7,353 nt of DNA, from positions 1-7,353 of the forward strand of contig JAHWLA010000139.1 in assembly GCA_019347595.1 (NCBI GenBank), written 5' to 3'. Shown piece after piece: positions 1 to 6,275 of the stretch. How positions within the stretch are numbered: position 1 is the stretch's first letter; every line of letters begins with the position of its first letter. The translations under genes were made by a program, and so were the position numbers. The stretch comes from Actinomycetota bacterium. Lineage in GTDB: Bacteria; Actinomycetota; Acidimicrobiia; Acidimicrobiales; JAHWLA01. The notes under the pieces are model-generated. The model saw nothing but the letters and a program-made list of their open reading frames with translations, did not search any database and had not been told where the DNA came from.

Positions 1-2
1 TC

Positions 3-587
3 GACCCGTTCTGGAAGCTGTGCACCGACGCCGACATCCCCGTGGTGCTGCACCTGGGGTTGGAGTGGAACTTCCTCCGCAACCGTTCGGCGTGGGTCGC
101 CGAGGTGCCGACCTTCCGCACGCGCCACGAGACGCTGCGTGAGGCGGACCTCAATCCGCATCACTTCTCGACCGTGCACTTCGCGGCGCAGAACTTCCTC
201 ACCACCATGCTCCTGGGCGGCGTCTTCGAGCGGCACCCGACGCTGCGTTTCGGCGTCATCGAGCTCACCGCTCACTGGGTCGGCCCCATGGCCGAGAACC
301 TGACCTTGTGGCTCGGCCAGTTCAAGTCGAAGGGCAAGGAGCTGTCGCTGTCGATCCCGGAATACCTGAACCGCAACGTGCGCGTCGGGTCGTTCCACTG
401 GGAGCCCGTCGACCAGTACATCGAGCGGTTCGGCCTGGAGGACGTCTACACGTACGCCTCGGACTTCCCCCACGTCGAGAGCGGCGCCCTGAACTCGGTG
501 GCCTCCTTCGCCACCCGCCTCGAACGCCTCGGGCCCGAAATCGTCGAGAAGTTCTTCGTGACCAACGGCGAGCTGCTCTTCCCGTAG
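3..587 (+). CDS. Amidohydrolase family 2 (ACMSD-like) protein, 3' part only
   Basis: The 5' end lies outside the window; the reading frame is open from base 3, and the visible 194 residues are the C-terminal part of a TIM-barrel metal-dependent hydrolase or decarboxylase of the amidohydrolase-2 family (COG2159 type, related to ACMSD and 2-pyrone or oxalomesaconate hydrolases). Visible signs are the strand ending in V-L-H-L-G, with the His codon at 51-53 a likely metal ligand, the family phrase GGVFERHPTLRFGVIEL, and S-D-F-P-H-V-E-S near the end, where the Asp codon at 462-464 is the expected catalytic or metal-binding Asp. The protein is cytoplasmic in style. The stop is 8 bp before the esterase start, so the two are probably co-transcribed. 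Family members act on varied carboxylated or aromatic ring-cleavage intermediates; the substrate here is unknown. The start at base 42 is an internal GTG, not a true start. Confidence 0.88.
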   Translation, partial: DPFWKLCTDADIPVVLHLGLEWNFLRNRSAWVAEVPTFRTRHETLREADLNPHHFSTVHFAAQNFLTTMLLGGVFERHPTLRFGVIELTAHWVGPMAENLTLWLGQFKSKGKELSLSIPEYLNRNVRVGSFHWEPVDQYIERFGLEDVYTYASDFPHVESGALNSVASFATRLERLGPEIVEKFFVTNGELLFP

Positions 588-595
588 GGGGGCCA

Positions 596-2110
596 TTGCT
601 CGAGGTCACCACCGGGGCGGGACGCGTGCGGGGCGAACGCATCCCCGAGGGCGCGGTCTTCCGGGGCATCCCGTACGCGGCGCCGCCCACCGGACCGCGC
701 CGGTGGGAGCGTCCCGCGCCGGCGGAGCCCTGGGCAGGGGTGCGCGAGTGCAGCGGCTTCGGCCCGCCCTGCCCGCAAGGGCAACCGGGCGCCATCGGCG
801 GGCAGGCCCACGGCGTTCCCGCCGACGCCATGGCGGAGGACTGCCTCACCCTCAACGTGTGGACGCCCGCCGTCGACGATGGCGGGCGGCCCACCATGGT
901 GTGGGTCCACGGCGGCGGCTTCCTGTTCGGGAGCAGCTCGCGTGAGCTGTTCGACGGCGCCGGCTTCGCCCGCGACGACGTCGTGCTCGTCTCGCTCAAC
1001 TACCGCCTGCATGCCCTCGGCTTCCTGTACCTCGACGAGCTCTGCGGGGTGTCGGGGACGGAGAACGTGGGGCTGTTCGACCAGCTCGCCGCCTTGCGGT
1101 GGGTCCGCGACAACATCGCCGCCTTCGGGGGCGACCCCGACAACGTGACGGTGTTCGGCGAGTCGGCCGGTGCGCAGTCGATCGCCGCGCTGCTCGGCAT
1201 GGGTGGCGACGAAGGCCTGTTCCGCCGAGCCGCCCTGCTGTCGGGGAACGCCCACGCGTGCGTTACGACGACGACAGCCACCGAGATCGCCGCCCACGTC
1301 GTCTCGCTGCTCGACGTGCCGCCCGACATCGAGGCCCTGCGGCGGGTCCCCGCCGCGCGCGTCGCCGAGGCGGCGCTGCGTGCGCAGTACGACCACGAGC
1401 GCCTGCTGGCCGAGGCAGGCCCGGTCGGGGTCTGCTTCCTGCCGGTCGTCGGCGGCGACACGCTGCCCGCCCGGCCTGTCGACCTCATCGCCCGCGGTGC
1501 GGGACGCGGCGTCGACCTCCTGCTCGGCTCGTCGGCCGACGAGTGGCGCATGCCGGCCTTCGGGCTGTCCGACGAGGCGCGGCGCTGGGTGGGCGACTTC
1601 GACCCCGCCGCCGTGTTGGAGCCCGCAGGCCGTCGACTCGACGATCTGCTGCCGATCTACGAGGCGGGGCGCCCGGGTGCGGCTCGCGAGGACCTCGTCG
1701 TCGCCGTGCAGACCGATCAGGCGTTCACCATCCCGACCGTTCGGGTGGCGGAGGGGCAACTGGCGCACAACGAGAACGTGTGGATGTACCGCTTCTCGTG
1801 GCCCACGCCGATCCTCGACGGCAAGGTCGGCGCCTGCCACGCCCTCGCCGTGTCGTTCGCCTTCGAGACGATGGGCCGGCCCGGTTGCCTGGCCGGGCCG
1901 CACCCGCCCGACGACCTCGGCCGCGCCTTCCACGGCGCCCTCGTGCGCTTCGCCGGCGCGGGCGACCCCGGCGGCGACGACCTGCCCGCCTGGCCGCGCT
2001 ACGACGTGGCCCGTCGGGCGGTCATGGACTTCGGCACGGAGCGGCGGTTGGTCGACGACCCGTGTGGGGCGGAACGCCGGGCGTGGAGCGGGATCCTGGA
2101 ACCGGCGTGA
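596..2110 (+). CDS. Type-B carboxylesterase (alpha/beta hydrolase)
   Basis: A 504-residue serine hydrolase, the usual length for the carboxylesterase/para-nitrobenzyl esterase family, which hydrolyses carboxylic esters. Motifs in order: FRGIPYAAPPTGPRRW near the N-terminus; E-D-C-L-T-L-N-V-W at 81-89; the oxyanion-hole H-G-G-G-F with His105; the nucleophile elbow G-E-S-A-G with Ser190; the acidic residue Glu316 in S-A-D-E-W; and catalytic His415 in G-A-C-H-A-L. The Ser-Glu-His triad is therefore complete. No signal peptide is seen, so it is probably cytoplasmic. The TTG at 596 is chosen because it keeps the first beta strand (LLEVTTGAGRVRG) and sits just behind the upstream stop; the only ribosome-binding hint is a run of G at 587-592. 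The next in-frame start, GTG 626, would cut that strand. It is probably in one operon with the amidohydrolase upstream. Natural substrate unknown. Confidence 0.93.
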   Translation: MLEVTTGAGRVRGERIPEGAVFRGIPYAAPPTGPRRWERPAPAEPWAGVRECSGFGPPCPQGQPGAIGGQAHGVPADAMAEDCLTLNVWTPAVDDGGRPTMVWVHGGGFLFGSSSRELFDGAGFARDDVVLVSLNYRLHALGFLYLDELCGVSGTENVGLFDQLAALRWVRDNIAAFGGDPDNVTVFGESAGAQSIAALLGMGGDEGLFRRAALLSGNAHACVTTTTATEIAAHVVSLLDVPPDIEALRRVPAARVAEAALRAQYDHERLLAEAGPVGVCFLPVVGGDTLPARPVDLIARGAGRGVDLLLGSSADEWRMPAFGLSDEARRWVGDFDPAAVLEPAGRRLDDLLPIYEAGRPGAAREDLVVAVQTDQAFTIPTVRVAEGQLAHNENVWMYRFSWPTPILDGKVGACHALAVSFAFETMGRPGCLAGPHPPDDLGRAFHGALVRFAGAGDPGGDDLPAWPRYDVARRAVMDFGTERRLVDDPCGAERRAWSGILEPA

Positions 2111-2115
2111 AGGCC

Positions 2116-2565
2116 TCAGTCGCCGCCGCGCAGGGTCGCCAGCAGTTGTTCGCGCACCGTGTTGGTTGTGCCGTCGTCGAAGCCCGGCACCATGCCGGCC
2201 GCCGAGGAGAAGATCTCGACCGAGAGGCTGCCTGCAGGCCCGGCGGTGTGCGGCCCGTAGTACTCGCCGGGCCCCGAGACGGCGAGGTCGCCCGGGCGCA
2301 GCACGCGCCCATTGCCGACATCGATGCTGCCTTGCACGACGACTTCTACCCGGTAGCAGTCGTGGCAGTGGCGGCTCAGCACGGCGCCGGGCTTCATGCG
2401 CAGCATCATGGCGAGCGGGTAGTCGCCCATCTCGGTCGCCGTCGACAGCGGCACCAGACCTACCTCGAGCCCGAGTGCTCGCGCCGCTGCCTGCGCCCGC
2501 TTCAGGTGCTCGGGCGTGATGTCGTCGTAGAACGACGCGTCGTCGGCGTGGAAGACGGTGGGCAT
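2116..2565 (-). CDS. Small single-domain cupin protein
   Basis: A 149-residue protein with one cupin beta-barrel. Cupin motif 1 is complete: Gly60, then His66-x-His68 and Glu74, ending at Gly79. Motif 2 follows as PGDLAVSGPGEYYGPH with His106. The 3-His/1-Glu set needed to bind a divalent metal is therefore present, so it may be an enzyme (dioxygenase, isomerase or similar) rather than a purely structural cupin. An N-terminal helical stretch (about residues 17-32) precedes the barrel. The ATG at 2563-2565 is chosen over longer in-frame starts because AAGGAG lies 5 nt upstream and cupin-like sequence starts there. It is convergent with the esterase (5 bp apart) and divergent from the amidohydrolase at 2682, with a candidate promoter and inverted repeat between. 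The specific reaction cannot be assigned. Confidence 0.85.
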   Translation of the reverse strand: MPTVFHADDASFYDDITPEHLKRAQAAARALGLEVGLVPLSTATEMGDYPLAMMLRMKPGAVLSRHCHDCYRVEVVVQGSIDVGNGRVLRPGDLAVSGPGEYYGPHTAGPAGSLSVEIFSSAAGMVPGFDDGTTNTVREQLLATLRGGD

Positions 2566-2570
2566 CGAGG

Positions 2571-2576
2571 CTCCTT
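2571..2576 (-). promoter_or_regulatory. Ribosome binding site of the cupin gene
   Basis: On the minus strand AAGGAG stands 5 nt before the ATG at 2565. It decides the start over an upstream in-frame ATG at 2661. The same AAGGAG-N5-start arrangement recurs before the genes at 5484 and 6314. Confidence 0.8.
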
Positions 2577-2591
2577 CTCGCGGTGGAACGC

Positions 2592-2627
2592 ACTGTTCGG
2601 GCGTCGCTGTCCCCTGGTCCGAACGGT
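2592..2627. promoter_or_regulatory. Operator-like inverted repeat in the divergent region
   Basis: ACTGTTCGG at 2592-2600 and CCGAACGGT at 2619-2627 are inverted copies with 8 of 9 matching positions and an 18 nt spacer. The centres lie 27 bp apart, compatible with a dimeric or two-site regulator. The right arm overlaps the candidate -10 box of the minus-strand promoter for the cupin gene, as expected of a repressor operator. No regulator gene is in this window. The functional role is inference. Confidence 0.4.
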
Positions 2628-2651
2628 AAAGGCGACGCAGCAGGCGGTCAA
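2623..2651 (-). promoter_or_regulatory. Candidate sigma-70-type promoter for the cupin gene
   Basis: Reading the minus strand, TTGACC (2651-2646) matches five of six -35 consensus bases. After a 17 nt spacer comes TACCGT (2628-2623), which keeps the first, second and last bases of the -10 consensus. Transcription would begin near 2616, giving a leader of about 50 nt before the ATG at 2565. No comparably good plus-strand promoter for the gene at 2682 was found in the rest of this 116 bp region. Confidence 0.45.
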
Positions 2652-2667
2652 CGGCGCGCACCTGTGC

Positions 2668-2673
2668 GGAGAG
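2668..2673 (+). promoter_or_regulatory. Ribosome binding site of the family 3 amidohydrolase
   Basis: GGAGAG is followed 8 nt later by GTG 2682. This supports GTG 2682, where homologous sequence begins, over the longer in-frame start at 2583. Confidence 0.6.
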
Positions 2674-2681
2674 ACGGCCCC

Positions 2682-4379
2682 GTGCTCGACCTGATCATCC
2701 GCGACGCCGACATCGTCGACGGCTTGGGCGGACCTCGACGGCACGGCGACATCGGCGTTGTCGGCGGGCGCGTCGTCGCCGTCGGCGAGGTGCCTGGGCG
2801 TGCGACACGCGAGATCGACGCCGAAGGACGTGTGGCGGCGCCCGGTTTCATCGACGTGCACACGCACTACGACGCCCAGGCGTTCTGGGACCCGACCCTG
2901 AGCCCGTCGAGCCTGCACGGGGTCACCACCGTGCTGGCGGGCAACTGCGGGTTCTCCATCGCGCCGCTCGACGACCGGGCCGCCGAGTACCTGCGCCCCA
3001 TGCTCGCTCGGGTGGAGGGCATGCCGTTGGAATCGCTGGAACTCGGCGTGCCGTGGGACTGGCGTACGACGGCGGAGTTTCTCGACCGGCTCGATGGCGC
3101 GCTGGCGCTGAACGCCGGGTTCTCCGTCGGGCATTCGGCCATCCGTCGCGTCGTCATGGGGGAGGCGGCCAACGAGCGGGCGTGCAGGAAGCCCGAGCTG
3201 GTGGCGATGGAGGCACTGCTCGCAGCCGGCCTCCAGGCGGGCGCCATCGGGTTCTCGTCGTCATGGGCGTCGCCTCACAAGGACGCCGAGGGCCGCCCGG
3301 TCCCGTCGCGCTTCGCCGACGAGCCCGAGCTGCTCGCGCTGGCCGGCGTGTGCGGCCGGTACCCGGGCACGTCGCTGGAGTTCGCGCCTGCGTGGGACGA
3401 CAATCCGATCCCGATCATGGTTGCCATGTCCGTCGTCGCCGGGCGGCCGCTGAACTGGAACGTGTTGATGCCGACGGCGGCCAACGCCGAACTGTGCCGG
3501 GAACGGCTCGAAGCGGGCACCGAGGCCCGGCGCGGCGGCGGCAAGATCGTCGCCCTCACCCAGCCGTTGGCCAGCCAACCCCGGCTGTCGTTCGCGACCG
3601 GCGTGATCTTCGACGCCCTGCCGGGTTGGCACGAGACCATGCACCTGCCCCCTGAGGAGAAGTTGCACGCGCTGGGCGACCCGGCCGTGCGCGCCGAGCT
3701 GCGCACACGGGCGCAGCAGCCCAGCGATGCTGCCCGCTTCGCCCGCTGGAGCGACATGGTCGTCTACGAGACGTTTGCGCCCGGCCTCGAACGCGTCGCC
3801 GGGCGGAAGGTCGCCGACATCGCCGCGGCCGAGGGCAAGGACCCGTTCGACGCGCTGCTCGACGTCGTGTGTGCCGACCGGCTGGCAACCCGCTGCGGCT
3901 ACGAAGGGACGAGCACCCGGGAGGACTGGGAGGTCCGCCTGCGCATCTGGCGCGACGACCGAGTCGTCATCGGCGGCTCCGACGCAGGGGCGCACCTCGA
4001 CATGGTCACGTCGTTCAGTTACACGACTCGTTTCCTCGGCGGCGCCGTGCGCCACGAGGGGCTGCTGCCCCTGGAGGAGGCGGTACAGATGATCACCGAC
4101 GCCCCCGCCCGCCTCTACGGCCTGCGCGACCGGGGCCGCCTGGTCGAAGGAGCGTGGGCGGACATCGTCGTGTTCGACGAGGCGACCGTCGGCTCGGCGC
4201 CGGTGGAGACCCGGTTCGACCTGCCCGGCGGTGCAGGCCGGCTGTACGCCGAGTCGACCGGCATCGACCGGGTGCTGGTGCGCGGCGTCGACGTGGTAGC
4301 CGAGGGAGAGGTGACGGACGCGCGTCCAGGCTCCGTCCTGCGCCGAGGAGTGGACACGATGACGCCGGTGATGACGTGA
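2682..4379 (+). CDS. D-aminoacylase-like amidohydrolase (family 3), atypical metal site
   Basis: A 565-residue metal-dependent amidohydrolase resembling N-acyl-D-amino-acid deacylases. The N-terminal beta-sandwich (LDLIIRDADIVDG, then GRVAAPGFIDVHTHYD) leads into a TIM barrel. His60 and His62, Cys89 in A-G-N-C-G-F, and Asp434 in G-G-S-D-A-G-A-H match ligands described for D-aminoacylase (His67, His69, Cys96, Asp366). The C-terminal G-R-L-V-E-G-A-W-A-D-I-V-V-F closes the sandwich. However, no histidine occurs between residues 200 and 316, so equivalents of the two remaining D-aminoacylase ligands (His220, His250) appear to be missing. Glu233 and Asn258/Asn260 sit at about the right places. It is also longer than the roughly 480-residue classic enzyme. 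It belongs to the family, but a true D-aminoacylase activity is doubtful and the substrate is unknown. GTG 2682 is chosen by its GGAGAG site. The stop overlaps the next gene by one base, implying translational coupling. Confidence 0.88.
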   Translation: MLDLIIRDADIVDGLGGPRRHGDIGVVGGRVVAVGEVPGRATREIDAEGRVAAPGFIDVHTHYDAQAFWDPTLSPSSLHGVTTVLAGNCGFSIAPLDDRAAEYLRPMLARVEGMPLESLELGVPWDWRTTAEFLDRLDGALALNAGFSVGHSAIRRVVMGEAANERACRKPELVAMEALLAAGLQAGAIGFSSSWASPHKDAEGRPVPSRFADEPELLALAGVCGRYPGTSLEFAPAWDDNPIPIMVAMSVVAGRPLNWNVLMPTAANAELCRERLEAGTEARRGGGKIVALTQPLASQPRLSFATGVIFDALPGWHETMHLPPEEKLHALGDPAVRAELRTRAQQPSDAARFARWSDMVVYETFAPGLERVAGRKVADIAAAEGKDPFDALLDVVCADRLATRCGYEGTSTREDWEVRLRIWRDDRVVIGGSDAGAHLDMVTSFSYTTRFLGGAVRHEGLLPLEEAVQMITDAPARLYGLRDRGRLVEGAWADIVVFDEATVGSAPVETRFDLPGGAGRLYAESTGIDRVLVRGVDVVAEGEVTDARPGSVLRRGVDTMTPVMT

Positions 4380-5173
4380 TGGAAGCAGCGCGAGTCGCAA
4401 TCGTGACGGGGGTGACCGGCAAGGCGGGCCGAGGTGTGGCCGAGGAGCTGGCCCGGCACGGCTGGAAGGTCGTGGGCACGGGGCGCCGGGCCGAGCGCGG
4501 CCCGGCCTTCGAGGACGGAATCCGGGCCGAAGGCGGCGATGCCACCTTCATGGCGGGCGACGTGGGCCGGGTGGCCGACTGCGAGCGGGTGGTCGCCACG
4601 GCGTTGGAGCGCTACGGGCGCGTCGACCTGTTGGTGAACAACGCGGCGACGGTCGGCGACCCGCCGTTCGTCGATTCCCACGAGCTGCCCGAGGCGACGT
4701 GGGACCTCGTCGTCGACACCAACCTCAAGGGCGCGTTCTACTGCTCGTCGTTCGCCTTGCGCCCGATGATCGAACAGGGCTCGGGCGTGATCGTGAACAT
4801 CAGCTCGATCATGGCCGTGAACATGGGGCCGCCCCGGATGGCCGCGTACACGGCGTCGGAGGCGGGGATGATCGCCATGACCAAGGCCATGGCGGTGGAG
4901 TACGCCGATCGCGGCATCCGCTGCAACGTGATCGTCGTCGGCGCCGTCGACGGCGACAATGCCGACATCGTCACCGACGCCTTGGCCGGTGGCGACGGCG
5001 GGGCCGCCCGCCGGCCGGCAGCCCGCATGACGGGCGCCGATCTCGGAAAGGTCGTGTTGTTCCTGGCGAGCAACGAGGCTCGCTACGTCAACGGAGCGGC
5101 GCTCAACGTCGACTCCGGCGCCAGTGCCGGGCTGCTGGCGGCCCGGGCCATGGCCGCCATCGGGGCCCGATGA
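4379..5173 (+). CDS. Short-chain dehydrogenase/reductase with altered catalytic motifs
   Basis: A 264-residue Rossmann-fold protein of classical SDR length. Ordered features: beta-1 and the glycine-rich turn at 10-17, Asp61-Val, N-N-A-A at 87-90, Asn115, Ser143 before the active site, and Tyr157. The C-terminal GKVVLFLASNEARYVNGAALNVDSG is typical. Two deviations stand out: Lys15 occupies the middle glycine of TGxxxGxG, and the catalytic YxxxK reads Y-T-A-S-E, with Glu161 (codon 4859-4861, GAG) instead of lysine. Arg36/Arg37 after beta-2 would favour NADP(H). The rest of the fold is intact and the frame is clean, so this is not an obvious pseudogene; it could be a pseudoenzyme, a binding protein, or a form with shifted chemistry. 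The ATG shares its A with the TGA of the amidohydrolase, so it is probably translated by coupling. GTG 4376 is an alternative start. Confidence 0.87.
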   Translation: MEAARVAIVTGVTGKAGRGVAEELARHGWKVVGTGRRAERGPAFEDGIRAEGGDATFMAGDVGRVADCERVVATALERYGRVDLLVNNAATVGDPPFVDSHELPEATWDLVVDTNLKGAFYCSSFALRPMIEQGSGVIVNISSIMAVNMGPPRMAAYTASEAGMIAMTKAMAVEYADRGIRCNVIVVGAVDGDNADIVTDALAGGDGGAARRPAARMTGADLGKVVLFLASNEARYVNGAALNVDSGASAGLLAARAMAAIGAR

Positions 5174-5183
5174 CGGCCATGGC
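5147..5183. terminator. Long GC-rich hairpin, likely bidirectional terminator
   Basis: Bases 5147-5163 pair with 5167-5183 around a 3-base loop, giving a 17-position stem with a single mismatch (5157 C against 5173 A). The stem covers the last codons and the TGA of the SDR and ends 10 bp before the stop of the convergent ABM gene. No T-tract follows on either strand; terminators without one are often reported in high-GC actinobacteria. Being symmetrical, it could stop transcription from both sides. Confidence 0.6.
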
Positions 5184-5193
5184 GGCGACCCGG

Positions 5194-5484
5194 TCAGATG
5201 CCGGTCGGCTCGAGGTAGCGGCGCGCCGTGCCGACGAGCAGCTCGACCATGGGCTTCATGTCGCCTCGCTCCTTGCGCCAGTCGGTGTACCGAGCCTGGT
5301 GCTCGCGGGAAGCCCACTGCTCGATGAGGACGATCTTCGCCGAGTCGTCGGCGTCCTGGAGGACCTCGATTCCCTCGCAGCCGTCGAAGGTGCGGGTGTC
5401 GTCGATGATCTTCCTGAAGAAGTCGAGGGCGTCGTCGACGGCGTCGGGTCGCACTTGCAGCTCGAGGATGAAGGTGATGCTCAA
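5194..5484 (-). CDS. Antibiotic biosynthesis monooxygenase (ABM)-fold small protein
   Basis: A 96-residue protein of the dimeric alpha/beta-barrel ABM superfamily, which includes quinol monooxygenases and heme-degrading enzymes. The pattern fits: a first strand SITFILELQVRPD, a helix with FRKIIDDTRTFDGCEGIEVLQD, then the family phrase KIVLIEQWASREHQARYTDW, and a last helix-strand unit. Members oxidise quinols or polyketide rings without metal or flavin, or have no known activity. The TTG at 5482-5484 is chosen because AAGGAG lies exactly 5 nt upstream, the same arrangement as the genes at 2565 and 6314; GTG 5488-5490 is an alternative two codons longer but would lie inside that site. It is convergent with the SDR and divergent from the aldolase-like gene, with very little space for its own promoter. 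Likely a detoxifying or auxiliary catabolic role (inference). Confidence 0.85.
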   Translation of the reverse strand: MSITFILELQVRPDAVDDALDFFRKIIDDTRTFDGCEGIEVLQDADDSAKIVLIEQWASREHQARYTDWRKERGDMKPMVELLVGTARRYLEPTGI

Positions 5485-5489
5485 CGTCA

Positions 5490-5495
5490 CTCCTT
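5490..5495 (-). promoter_or_regulatory. Ribosome binding site of the ABM gene
   Basis: On the minus strand AAGGAG is followed by 5 nt and then TTG 5484. The last G of the motif is the first base of the GTG at 5490, so that GTG is unlikely to be the real start. Confidence 0.6.
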
Positions 5496-5537
5496 GATCG
5501 GGGGGAAGGGGTCGGACAGTAGATGGGGAGTGATGCC

Positions 5538-6263
5538 GTGACCATGGCGGACAACAGCGAGGCGGCGTTCGACGCCGCGTTGCTCGACGAACTGAGCCGC
5601 GCCTCGACGCCGACGATCGTCAACGCCATGAAGCAGCTCGGGCTGGCGCCGCACGAGATCGTCACCGTCGACCGGTCGATCCGGTGCATCTCGCCCGGGC
5701 TCGGCATTGCCGTCGGCTACGCGGCGACCGCCCTCATCAGCTCGAGCCTCGACCCTCGCGACGGCGAGCAGGTGCCCGGCCTCCAGGTCGCGCTGTGGCG
5801 GCACATCGAGTCGATGCCCGCGCCCCGCTTCCTCGTGGTGGAGAACGTCGGCGACCCCGCGGGACGCGGCTGCTTCTGGGGCGAGGTGCAGTCGGCCATC
5901 CACACCCGCCTGCACTGCCGCGCGGGCATCACCAACGGCCCGGTTCGCGACGTGCCCGACATGGAGGAGCGAGGCTTCCAAACCTTCGCCGGCGGCGTTG
6001 CCACCGGCGGTGCGTACTTCCGGTACGTGGAGATCGGCGTTCCCGTCGAGGTCGGCGGCGCCCGCTTCGAGCCCGGCGACCTGGTACACGGCGACATGCA
6101 CGGCGTGGTGCGCATCCCGGCCGACGTGGCGCCGCGGCTGCCGGAGGGCATCCGACAGGTGGAGGCCTTCGAGCGGCGCATCCTCGACGTCTGCGAACGC
6201 CCCGACTGCTCGGTCGACGCGCTGGCCGCCCTCAACCTCGGCACCAACGCCGTGAAGCACTGA
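5538..6263 (+). CDS. RraA / HMG-CHA aldolase-like family protein
   Basis: A 241-residue member of the RraA-like family, which includes 4-hydroxy-4-methyl-2-oxoglutarate / 4-carboxy-4-hydroxy-2-oxoadipate aldolases, oxaloacetate decarboxylases, and regulators of RNase E. Visible family features are the N-terminal S-T-P-T-I-V-N-A helix start, G-E at 115-116 in FWGEVQSAIH, N-G-P-V-R-D with Arg137 and the likely metal-binding Asp138, the F-A-G-G strand, and PGDLVHGDMHGVVRIP with Asp186. Older databases call such proteins demethylmenaquinone methyltransferase, which is wrong for this fold. In a catabolic cluster a pyruvate-releasing aldolase or decarboxylase role is more likely than RNase control (inference). 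GTG 5538 is chosen because GGAG at 5527-5530 lies 7 nt upstream; ATG 5523 (246 residues) and ATG 5544 remain possible. The next gene follows 50 bp downstream on the same strand. Confidence 0.87.
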   Translation: MTMADNSEAAFDAALLDELSRASTPTIVNAMKQLGLAPHEIVTVDRSIRCISPGLGIAVGYAATALISSSLDPRDGEQVPGLQVALWRHIESMPAPRFLVVENVGDPAGRGCFWGEVQSAIHTRLHCRAGITNGPVRDVPDMEERGFQTFAGGVATGGAYFRYVEIGVPVEVGGARFEPGDLVHGDMHGVVRIPADVAPRLPEGIRQVEAFERRILDVCERPDCSVDALAALNLGTNAVKH

Positions 6264-6275
6264 GGTTGCCCACCC

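Noticed and set aside
2050..2060. An 11-base palindrome centred on GTCGAC
   Set aside because: Short, inside coding sequence, and built of common GC-rich codons; no sign of function.
2103..2125. A possible hairpin between the esterase and cupin stops (CGGCG with CGCCG)
   Set aside because: Only five pairs with a 13-base loop; this arises easily by chance in such GC-rich DNA.
446..2593. A 715-codon open frame on the minus strand opposite the esterase and running through the cupin gene in another frame
   Set aside because: It is Arg/Gly/Ala-rich with no recognisable domain and lies opposite a clear esterase with a full catalytic triad. It is the usual open antisense frame of high-GC DNA.
2566..2661. 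An N-terminal extension of the cupin protein to an ATG at 2661
   Set aside because: AAGGAG 5 nt before ATG 2565 decides the start, and the extension would cover the candidate promoter and repeat.
2583..2681. An N-terminal extension of the family 3 amidohydrolase to the ATG at 2583
   Set aside because: The extension is unlike any amidohydrolase N-terminus, and GTG 2682 has a GGAGAG site and begins the expected first strand.
4115..5707. A 530-codon minus-strand open frame across the SDR and ABM genes
   Set aside because: Low-complexity Arg/Ala/Pro composition, no motifs, and it overlaps two well-supported genes; a compositional artefact.
5934..5955. N-G-P-V-R-D in the RraA-like protein where many family members have D-G-x-V-R-D
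   Set aside because: The first residue varies in the family and the Arg-Asp pair needed for substrate and metal is intact, so this is not a meaningful loss.
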